A DNA stretch of 8,236 bases from Faecalibacterium sp. UBA1762 (GTDB lineage Bacteria > Bacillota > Clostridia > Oscillospirales > Ruminococcaceae): positions 1-8,236 of the forward strand of contig DCHC01000022.1 of NCBI GenBank assembly GCA_002314755.1, written 5' to 3'. The first letter of the stretch is position 1, and every line of letters starts with the position of its first letter. Positions 1-5,694 of the stretch are shown piece by piece. Both the position numbers and the translations under genes were made by a program. The notes under the pieces are model-generated. The model saw only the letters and a list, made by a program, of their open reading frames with translations. It was not told the DNA's origin and made no database searches.

Positions 1-23
1 GACGGCATGCCCGTCATACTAAA

Positions 24-56
24 AGGGAGCGCCGCAGATATCATGCGACGCTCCCT
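24..56. terminator. Bidirectional intrinsic terminator
   Basis: An 8-bp GC-rich stem (24-31 AGGGAGCG pairs with 49-56 CGCTCCCT) continues, after one C-A mismatch (32/48), into a 4-bp stem (33-36 CGCA with 44-47 TGCG) closed by a 7-nt loop. On the plus strand it is followed by CTTTTTATT. On the minus strand it is followed by TTTAG and preceded by AAAAAG. It lies 57 nt past the stop codon of the amidohydrolase and is the natural end of the minus-strand transcript. The better T-run on the plus strand suggests it also serves a convergent gene to the left of the window. Confidence 0.85.
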
Positions 57-113
57 CTTTTTATTGCTATCAATGACTACTCCGACTAAGGATATCTCAC
101 CTATCTGACTGAA

Positions 114-983
114 TTACAATGTTTCCCCATTCCGCAATACTTTACGGGCATTGTCCTCATATAGCTTTTGCTTAATCCGGGCAGAAAGGGGCGAGCTTTC
201 CAAAAATTCACGGTGTCTGTTGTCAAAGGCATCGCGGGCGTATAGCACCCTATCCTGCCAACGGGTCAGAAAACCGTATCCGAACTCCGGGTCACGGGAG
301 AGTGCATTGCACCCGCTTCCTGCCGACATATCGCAGTAAAGGTTGGGATATTTCTCCAAAAGCTGTTCGATCCGACCGCCCGGAATGACTTTACCGGTGG
401 GGTACGGTTTGGTCAGATACTGGTCGTCCGCCGAGATATGCGCCCAAAAACCGGGAGCATGACCAATAAAGACTGTCTCCGGGCAAAGCTTCAGTACCCG
501 CTCCAGCGCGTCAATTCCCCCACCGTACCAATAACTGCCCCAAGGGTAACCGCCGTTACCCGGCATTTCGTAATCCAAATGCATCAATACCGGCAGTCCC
601 AATGCGCCTGCCTCCCGGTACAGCCGTATAGCGTCCGGGTTATCGTACATCATGCGCAGCTTCAGCTCACCGCAGATGCGAAGGGAAAAAAGCTTTGCCG
701 CCGCCCGCAGCCGCTGCACAGCGTCCGGCTTACGGGGATCGGGGCAAAAACCAAGCTCAAACCGATTCGGATACTCCCTTGCGTAATCCACACAGCGGTA
801 AAACGGGGTTGGCTCATCCGAAAGGGGTGAAAAATACATTTTCGTGTCCGGTTGATACTCATTGGTGGGCGCTTCCCAGGAGAGCAGAACAAGCTTATCT
901 ATGCCGCAGGCATCCATATTTTCTACCACGGCTTTGGCGTTCATTCCATGATAATCCGGGTGGTTATGAATATCAATAATCAT
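114..983 (-). CDS. Amidohydrolase-2 family metal-dependent hydrolase
   Basis: A 289-residue TIM-barrel hydrolase of the amidohydrolase-2 (PF04909, ACMSD-like) group. Visible metal/catalytic positions are the N-terminal HxH (DIHNH, H6 and H8), H135 in VLMHLDYE, H175 in FIGHAPGFW and D251 in YARDAFDN. The C-terminal helix LYEDNARKVL (274-283) is the usual family ending. Such enzymes hydrolyse C-N or C-O bonds, decarboxylate or hydrate small molecules using one metal ion in the cytoplasm; no signal peptide is seen. The ATG at 983 is chosen because AGGAGA (993-998) sits about 9 nt upstream and the conserved HxH then falls right at the N-terminus. An in-frame TTG at 1082 would run into the preceding gene. 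It lies 19 nt downstream of the DegT aminotransferase, so the two are almost certainly co-transcribed and likely act on the same substrate. The substrate cannot be read from the sequence. Confidence 0.9.
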   Translation of the reverse strand: MIIDIHNHPDYHGMNAKAVVENMDACGIDKLVLLSWEAPTNEYQPDTKMYFSPLSDEPTPFYRCVDYAREYPNRFELGFCPDPRKPDAVQRLRAAAKLFSLRICGELKLRMMYDNPDAIRLYREAGALGLPVLMHLDYEMPGNGGYPWGSYWYGGGIDALERVLKLCPETVFIGHAPGFWAHISADDQYLTKPYPTGKVIPGGRIEQLLEKYPNLYCDMSAGSGCNALSRDPEFGYGFLTRWQDRVLYARDAFDNRHREFLESSPLSARIKQKLYEDNARKVLRNGETL

Positions 984-992
984 TTTCTTTTT

Positions 993-998
993 TCTCCT
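993..998 (-). promoter_or_regulatory. Ribosome binding site of the amidohydrolase
   Basis: AGGAGA on the minus strand, 9 nt before the ATG at 983. It fixes the start in the short gap after the aminotransferase stop codon (TAG, 1003-1005) and argues against the longer TTG-initiated frame from 1082. Confidence 0.75.
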
Positions 999-1002
999 AT
1001 CC

Positions 1003-2331
1003 CTATTGATTATCAGCACCGTACCATCTGCCGCCGTGATCTGCAGCGGTTTCCTGTTGCAGCAGCTGTTCGTAGTTCTCAATTACCGTACGAAACGCCT
1101 CTACATACCGATCAATCAGCTCCGGCATATATTTTCGAAACGGCGGTAGGGTCATGCAGTAGATATGCTCCGACGGCTCCAAAGCTTTGTCCAGCTCTCT
1201 CACATCCCGCTTCGCAAACGCGATACGGGTGGGCTTGCCTAAGCCGAAATAGTCATAATCTTGAAAAAAACGGTGGGTGTGCAGCGGAAAATTGCCACCC
1301 TCCCAACAGTTTAGCCCGGGAATTTCGGCACGGATCGCCTCGGCAAACCGCTGAGAAGTCAAGCCCTGAAAAGCCTCCGGCCGGTATTCCGCCTGGGCGC
1401 AGTACCATGCCCCCATGGTAGAGCCGCTGCCTTTTTCCGGGCGTATGGGTCTGAAGCCTTCTATACCCTCCATCCCATCACAAAAATAGTTCATCGCCCG
1501 GTCAATCTGCTGCATTCTTTCGTCGTAGTGATGCAGCTGCCCCAGCGCTAATGCAGAGCAAAGCTGGTTTGCCCTGCCCTTAACCCCGCCCAACGCAATA
1601 TTGAGATAGGGCAAAAGCTCCGGACTGGTGATATTGTCGGCGTTATTTCTCTCGTAATGACCGTAGGCCAGCGCACGCTCATACACCATTCGGTCATCTG
1701 TCACCAGCATACCCAGTTCACCTGCGGCAAAGGATTTTTGACTCATCATGGACATGGCCGCCACATCACCAAAGGTTCCGAGCTTTCTGCCCTTGTACAG
1801 GGAGCCGTGGGCATGTGAGACATCCTCTATGACCTTTAAGTGATGCTTTTGGGCGAGGGTCATAATACGGTCCATATCACAGGGGTACGCAAAATAATGC
1901 ACCACCATAATGGCCTTGGTTGCAGGTCCGATACACCGCTCCAGATCCTCCGGATCCATACTCAGGTTGTGATCAATATTGCAAAAAACAGGGGTTGCGC
2001 CAAACAGAAATGCCGGCGCAACACTTGCCCAGTAGGTCTTCGTGGTACAGATGATCTCATCGCCGGGCGCAAGGCCTATGGCAAACATAGCCGCCGCCAG
2101 CGACATAGTGCCGTTGGCAAAAGCCAATGCGTATTTTCTGCCCTGCCAGGCGGCAAACTCCTGCTGAAACTGAAGCGTAATATCTGTACCGGAAAACCGA
2201 TTATTTCGGATAACATCCAGACAGGCTGCCTCATCCTCCGGGGTAACAATAGGCCACTTGAATAGCTCCTCCGGCATCTCTGCCTGTGAAAACATGGGTT
2301 CCCCACCCACCAGCGCAAGCTTCTTTTTCAT
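1003..2331 (-). CDS. DegT/DnrJ/EryC1/StrS family PLP-dependent aminotransferase
   Basis: A 442-residue fold-type I aminotransferase of the sugar/cyclitol group, full length for the family. Visible features in order: N-terminal LALVGGEP (5-12); the PLP-phosphate loop ANGTMSL (72-78); IEDVSHAHG (168-176), where D170 should bind the pyridine nitrogen; and the Schiff-base lysine K199 in SQKSFAAGELG. Members transfer an amino group, usually from glutamate or glutamine, to a keto-sugar or keto-cyclitol. The loop after the lysine reads GELG where GEGG is most common. The ATG at 2331 is chosen over a GTG at 2358 because AGGAGGC (2338-2344) lies about 6 nt upstream and the GTG falls inside a hairpin. 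It has its own promoter and is followed by an amidohydrolase. It could act in cyclitol or amino-sugar metabolism; it might also replace the truncated aminotransferase upstream, but that is speculation. Confidence 0.92.
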   Translation of the reverse strand: MKKKLALVGGEPMFSQAEMPEELFKWPIVTPEDEAACLDVIRNNRFSGTDITLQFQQEFAAWQGRKYALAFANGTMSLAAAMFAIGLAPGDEIICTTKTYWASVAPAFLFGATPVFCNIDHNLSMDPEDLERCIGPATKAIMVVHYFAYPCDMDRIMTLAQKHHLKVIEDVSHAHGSLYKGRKLGTFGDVAAMSMMSQKSFAAGELGMLVTDDRMVYERALAYGHYERNNADNITSPELLPYLNIALGGVKGRANQLCSALALGQLHHYDERMQQIDRAMNYFCDGMEGIEGFRPIRPEKGSGSTMGAWYCAQAEYRPEAFQGLTSQRFAEAIRAEIPGLNCWEGGNFPLHTHRFFQDYDYFGLGKPTRIAFAKRDVRELDKALEPSEHIYCMTLPPFRKYMPELIDRYVEAFRTVIENYEQLLQQETAADHGGRWYGADNQ

Positions 2332-2337
2332 CTGTTT

Positions 2338-2344
2338 GCCTCCT
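2338..2344 (-). promoter_or_regulatory. Strong Shine-Dalgarno of the aminotransferase
   Basis: AGGAGGC preceded by six A residues, 6 nt from the ATG at 2331. It is a near-perfect anti-16S match and decides the start. A stable hairpin (2350-2371) ends 5 nt upstream of it. Confidence 0.85.
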
Positions 2345-2349
2345 TTTTT

Positions 2350-2371
2350 CCCTGTCACGGCTGTGACAGGG
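2350..2371. promoter_or_regulatory. Perfect inverted repeat (9-bp arms) in the aminotransferase leader
   Basis: On the minus strand CCCTGTCAC, a 4-nt spacer AGCC, then GTGACAGGG: a perfect 9+9 palindrome. It lies between the predicted promoter and the ribosome binding site, roughly 56-77 nt into the transcript. As RNA it would be a stable hairpin abutting the A-rich spacer and the Shine-Dalgarno, which could protect the 5' end or keep the site open. As DNA the TGTCAC-N4-GTGACA core looks like an operator for a dimeric repressor. It is not a terminator in either direction because no T-run follows it. Confidence 0.65.
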
Positions 2372-2433
2372 CCCGGTTATCAGAATACGTGCTCTGTTAT
2401 TGAGCGATGAATCACCGCACTGATCTTGTGTAC

Positions 2434-2442
2434 ATTATATCA
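2434..2442 (-). promoter_or_regulatory. Extended -10 promoter for the aminotransferase-amidohydrolase unit
   Basis: The minus strand reads TGATATAAT, a consensus TATAAT (2434-2439) with an extended TGN element. At the usual 17-nt spacing the -35 position holds only a poor match (ATCTTT), as is common for extended -10 promoters. Transcription would start near 2427, giving a leader of about 96 nt before the ATG at 2331. Confidence 0.65.
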
Positions 2443-2651
2443 CAAAGAGCTGATAAAAAGATGTTTTTTTCAATCTGAAATTGGCGGGGTGACCGTTGAA
2501 TAAACGGCAGAAAGAACTGACATCATATATGCTTTCGTCAGGCAGTGCAGCTGATATGTCTCGCCGGAGACAAACTTATTTTCACCGTCTGAAAAAAACT
2601 GTCCTTCCATGTGCTGACCGTCGGTTCTTTGCAGCATACCGTATACAGTTT
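2443..2651 (-). other. Gene-poor stretch holding an unidentified 3' remnant
   Basis: Between the stop of the truncated aminotransferase and the promoter, minus-strand codons stay open from at least 2721 to a TGA at 2470-2472 in a frame different from that of the truncated gene. The segment includes peptides such as GNVHLKTVYGMLQ and HMEGQFFSDGENKFV. No ribosome binding site precedes it (the only nearby start is a TTG at 2655), and I recognise no family. It may be the tail of a gene joined to the aminotransferase by a deletion, or chance open frame. No convincing terminator is seen here, so read-through into the downstream unit is possible. Confidence 0.35.
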
Positions 2652-3128
2652 TCAAATGGACATTGCCCCAGTCGGATGCTCTGAGTCCCTCCGGGCAATC
2701 CTCATCTCGCAGGGCTGACCGTAAAGATGGACCGGCATAATCACCCTGGTCTTGTCTGTTATTTTGTCAGCGATTCCCGCCGGTTCCATATTCCCCGTAC
2801 GGATATCCGGCTCGGTAAATACCGGAACCGCCCCTACCCTTGTCACGGCAAGCACCGACGCAATATAAGAATTCGACGGAAGTATCACCTCGTCCCCATC
2901 ACCAACACCCAGCGACATCAGAATAACTGCAAGAGCATCCAGTCCGTTCCCGGTTCCGATACAGTATTTTCGGTTGCAAAAAAGGCCGAACTCTTTTTCA
3001 AAAGCGTCACAGGCACTGCCCATCACATAAAAACTGCGGTCAACAACCGATTCAAAGGCTTTCAAATATTCTTGCTTTAACTGTTTATCTAACAGCATTG
3101 TTGATATGCAAGGGATCTTCTCACTCAT
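2652..3128 (-). pseudogene. Truncated sugar 3-aminotransferase (FdtB/QdtB-like, N-terminal part only)
   Basis: The first ~142 residues match DegT/DnrJ/EryC1/StrS aminotransferases acting on dTDP-3-keto-6-deoxyhexoses: RSFYVMGSACDAFEKEF (31-47), the PLP-phosphate loop GTGNGLDAL (58-66), DEVILPSNSYIA (79-90), and MPVHLYGQPCEM (131-142). After GQPCEM, where the family continues into the PLP-binding aspartate and then the catalytic lysine, the protein switches to 16 unrelated residues and stops. The complete family is about 360-380 residues, so more than half, including the Schiff-base lysine, is missing; the product cannot be catalytic. The break maps near 2702. The start overlaps the ketoisomerase stop by 8 nt (ATGAGTGA), the arrangement expected of an intact fdtA-fdtB pair. 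A deletion or recombination is the simplest cause; an assembly join is the alternative. Confidence 0.8.
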
Positions 3129-3540
3129 CGTCTTTTACTCTCATATCTTGATAATAATTCAAAAAATCTTGATAGTCCCGTATATAATCGTTCTCATCAT
3201 ACATCGTATCCGCCACAGCCATTAACACTGCGCCATCGGAAAAATCAAACATTTCGCGCCACAGGTAGTACGGCACATACAAACCCTTATCGGGGCTGTC
3301 CAGCAAAACCGTCTCCTTTTTTTGCCCGTCGTCCAGCAGGACCCGGCAGCTGCCGGTCACGCATATCAAAAGCTGATTGCAGCTTTTATGGGCGTGCATT
3401 CCCCTGCGCACATCCGGCTGCGCGTTATACATATAAAAAACTCTCTTCATCTTCAAGGGAAGATTTGTTTTATCCAGTGGAATCAATGACCCTCTGTCGT
3501 CTCCGTGAACGGGAAACTTCAGCAGCTTAACATTGCTCAT
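3121..3540 (-). CDS. fdtA: dTDP-4-keto-6-deoxyglucose 3,4-ketoisomerase (FdtA/QdtA family)
   Basis: A 139-residue RmlC-like cupin, the usual FdtA length. It moves the keto group of dTDP-4-keto-6-deoxyglucose from C4 to C3, the committed step to 3-amino-3,6-dideoxysugars. Visible motifs are GDDRGSL (13-19), RVFYMY (33-38), RRGMHAHKSCNQ (45-56) with the catalytic pair H49 and H51, the strand GSCRVLLDDG (63-72), GLYVPYYLWREMFDFS (86-101) and DENDYIRDY (115-123). The ATG at 3540 fits family N-termini. An ATG at 3561, seven codons longer, is also possible; neither has a strong Shine-Dalgarno. It sits 27 nt (or 6 nt) after the ATP-grasp gene and overlaps the truncated aminotransferase by 8 nt. R16 matches FdtA while R95 matches QdtA, so whether the product has the galacto (Fuc3N) or gluco (Qui3N) configuration is open; the symbol denotes the family. 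Confidence 0.88.
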   Translation of the reverse strand: MSNVKLLKFPVHGDDRGSLIPLDKTNLPLKMKRVFYMYNAQPDVRRGMHAHKSCNQLLICVTGSCRVLLDDGQKKETVLLDSPDKGLYVPYYLWREMFDFSDGAVLMAVADTMYDENDYIRDYQDFLNYYQDMRVKDDE

Positions 3541-3567
3541 ATCGCCAGCATCAAACCTCATTTTTTC

Positions 3568-4776
3568 TTACTCTGACAGGATCACCTGTATATATTTCTC
3601 CGGAAATTCAACAAATTCCGTCATTTCATCCCGGGTATCAAACCTTGCGGCAACAAAGGCTACCGAGCTGCTAAGGCTTTGCATCCCTGCTACCGTTTCC
3701 CCGGGCTCAACATACTGTTCCATGATCTGCAGATTCTTTTTTTGAAAAGTCGGGTCAATCAGAAGTTGCTTCAGTACACCGGTTTTCTCTGTACAGATGC
3801 TTCTGCTTGCCCAATACCCAGGTATATGACAGTCATCAAACGGCGGTACCGCGTCACCGGCTGCCGCCCGTACAATGGCCTCCGTCACCTTGTAGCCGGT
3901 CATTTTCTCGGTGATCAGGGGTACCAAACTGCCCCCGCTTCGAGGTCCGATTTCAATGATATACAACTCACCTGCTTTATCCACGACAGCTTCAAAATTG
4001 TATGCCTGTGTACCCATTTTTAAAAGCCGCAGCGCACGCTGCAATTCACTGTGCAGCTGCGTCAAGGTACCCGCCGGGGTAACCGGCGGCCAGCACTCTG
4101 CCACCGGGATGAATTCCGTACCCGGCGTATTCATGAAATATGTATTTGAAAAAGGGGCAAATACCAGTTCCCCATCAATCGAAAAGCCGTCTCCGCCTAT
4201 TTGCATACCGCTGCGCTGGATATATTCCTCCACAATCACTCTTTTGGAAATGGATTTAGATAGGGCATACTCGATAGCCGGTTCAATCTCCTCCTCAACG
4301 GACACCATGCAAACGCCCTTTGCCCCCTGAGAATCTACCGGCTTTACCATAACCGGCAGCGTTTTTCTCTTAATAAAAGCAATGGCTTTCTGCTTTTCGT
4401 TACAGGAAAAACCTACGGACCAGGGCGTATGAAATCCGTTTTCCCGTAAAAACTGCCGAAATCGGTCCTTATGGGTCAAGATATACACCGACTCGTACGG
4501 GCTGCCGGGCAGTCCCATCTGCTCTGCCACATAGGCCGCAGTGGATGCCGCCACATCACTTCCGTAGGTCAGTATTCCATCCACCTTGCATTTTTCGGCA
4601 ACTTTCAATACCGCAGCATAATCTGTCGTGCTGGCAGGGTGCCATTCATCCGCAACCAATCTGCCGGGGTTATCCGGCAGATAATCACACAGTACCGTAT
4701 AGTAGCCCATCTCTTTTGCCGCTGAAATAGCCGCCAGCTGAGACTTTGCTCCACCGAGAAACAGAATCTTTTTCAT
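3568..4776 (-). CDS. ATP-grasp ligase of a glycan locus
   Basis: A 402-residue protein with the ATP-grasp layout of carboxylate-amine ligases (PurK/carbamoyl-phosphate-synthase-like). In order: a Rossmann-like pre-grasp domain beginning MKKILFLGGAKSQ; THKDRFRQFL (101-110); VMVKPVDSQGAKGV (142-155) with ATP-binding K145 and a glycine-rich loop; VEEYI (182-186), which contacts adenine; and the Mg/ATP motif FEAVVD...IEIGPRSGGS (261-283) with E275 and R279. The family activates a carboxylate as acyl phosphate and joins it to an amine or thiol. It lies between a glycosyltransferase and a 3-amino-sugar gene, so acylation of an amino sugar, for example with an amino acid, is a reasonable inference. 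Substrates are not visible. The ATG at 4776 has AGAAGG (4785-4790) 8 nt upstream; a GTG at 4785 overlaps that site and is rejected. The gene starts 27 nt after the GT-D gene. Confidence 0.85.
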   Translation of the reverse strand: MKKILFLGGAKSQLAAISAAKEMGYYTVLCDYLPDNPGRLVADEWHPASTTDYAAVLKVAEKCKVDGILTYGSDVAASTAAYVAEQMGLPGSPYESVYILTHKDRFRQFLRENGFHTPWSVGFSCNEKQKAIAFIKRKTLPVMVKPVDSQGAKGVCMVSVEEEIEPAIEYALSKSISKRVIVEEYIQRSGMQIGGDGFSIDGELVFAPFSNTYFMNTPGTEFIPVAECWPPVTPAGTLTQLHSELQRALRLLKMGTQAYNFEAVVDKAGELYIIEIGPRSGGSLVPLITEKMTGYKVTEAIVRAAAGDAVPPFDDCHIPGYWASRSICTEKTGVLKQLLIDPTFQKKNLQIMEQYVEPGETVAGMQSLSSSVAFVAARFDTRDEMTEFVEFPEKYIQVILSE

Positions 4777-4803
4777 ACAAAACACCTTCTGCTTTGGGTT
4801 TTC

Positions 4804-5694
4804 TTAATCCGGGGCAAAGTATTGCGCTACCGTCTCACTGTTTTTCACCATATTACGGCGGCAGTAATCATAATCCTTTGCCATATGCCCAATATCCCAG
4901 GCAGTATAGCCCTCCCTGCTTAGCTCATAAACCAGCGGCTTGGAGGTCGGACCCAACACAAAGCATAGGATCTTCTCTTTGGCAAAAGACCTGGCTTTTT
5001 CCAATAAGCTGTCAAATTCAGCAAAGGCATTTTTCGCGGGTGCCTGAACAAGCTCATAAGACCGGGCAAGCGCAAAAAGATTGTACCGAAGCTCTGCCAA
5101 AATGCCTTCACCTGCAAACACCACAATATCTTTTTCCGCAAACAGACGCTCAATATCGCAGAGGTACTTTTTCCAATCATACATCTCATAGTCAATATAC
5201 AGTTGATTAAAGCTGGATGAGATATATTCCCTATCCGGATTACAGTATTGCACCAGTACCTTTTTAAATTCCGGCCCCCAGAGATAATTGTGTCTGCGAA
5301 TCGTCTGCGTGATATTTTCAAAGCCGTGAAAATAGTTATAATCTATTCCGATGAATAAATCTGTCCGGTCTCCGCTCAGTATTTTTATCAGGTACTTGGC
5401 AAGCCGTTCATCATACCGCTGAAAATCGATGGATTTTCCGGAGATCAGCGCCAGCTCCCCATCGCCGACCCGGACAAAGCTTCCCTGTCTTTCCAGTATT
5501 TTCTCCCAGGTCCGGTCGTCATCCAGAATACGGAACGCGCTATCCTCCCCAAAAACCATCTTCGTTTTTACAAGCTCTTCCACATGGCAGATTATCCGAT
5601 AAACGGTATCTGTTTCGGTATCCGCCCAAAGGTCTATTCTGCAAAGATAAATTAAATTTCGAAAAAGTCGGTTGAAACCCTTCAAAAGCTTCAT
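4804..5694 (-). CDS. GT-D fold glycosyltransferase (DUF1792 family)
   Basis: A 296-residue protein matching the GT-D fold family (PF08759), whose characterised member is the streptococcal DGT1 enzyme that extends the glycan of serine-rich repeat adhesins. Visible motifs are FVRVGDGELALISG (73-86), carrying the metal-binding D78-x-E80; a central VVFAGEGILAELRY (191-204); VLGPTSKPL (246-254); and the C-terminal AWDIGHMAKDYDY (265-277). Family members transfer a sugar from a nucleotide-sugar donor in the cytoplasm. The first ~50 residues contain a hydrophobic/basic stretch (LFRNLIYLCRI) that may associate with the membrane. The ATG at 5694 forms an ATGA overlap with the stop of the upstream glycosyltransferase and has GAGG about 10 nt upstream. 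An ATG at 5703 also exists but would place GAGGA directly against its start. Donor and acceptor are unknown. Confidence 0.85.
   Translation of the reverse strand: MKLLKGFNRLFRNLIYLCRIDLWADTETDTVYRIICHVEELVKTKMVFGEDSAFRILDDDRTWEKILERQGSFVRVGDGELALISGKSIDFQRYDERLAKYLIKILSGDRTDLFIGIDYNYFHGFENITQTIRRHNYLWGPEFKKVLVQYCNPDREYISSSFNQLYIDYEMYDWKKYLCDIERLFAEKDIVVFAGEGILAELRYNLFALARSYELVQAPAKNAFAEFDSLLEKARSFAKEKILCFVLGPTSKPLVYELSREGYTAWDIGHMAKDYDYCRRNMVKNSETVAQYFAPD

Noticed and set aside
1..15. Short inverted repeat GACGG/CCGTC at the left edge
   Set aside because: Only 5 bp with a 5-nt loop and no T-run; it may belong to structure outside the window and cannot be interpreted.
984..1082. N-terminal extension of the amidohydrolase from a TTG at 1082
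   Set aside because: It overlaps the aminotransferase coding end, while a good ribosome binding site and the family N-terminus point to the ATG at 983.
438..1421. Plus-strand open frames of 130 and 189 codons
   Set aside because: They lie opposite the conserved amidohydrolase and aminotransferase, have low-complexity shadow-like composition and no family motifs.
2332..2358. GTG start at 2358 for the aminotransferase
   Set aside because: It lies inside the 9-bp hairpin and upstream of the strong Shine-Dalgarno that serves the ATG at 2331.
2451..2473. A/T-rich imperfect stem with T-run as a terminator for the glycan operon
   Set aside because: The pairing is almost entirely A-T and no GC-rich stem precedes the T-run in the minus-strand direction.
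4746..5210. Plus-strand open frame of 154 codons
   Set aside because: Antisense to the GT-D gene, with no recognisable motif or supporting context.
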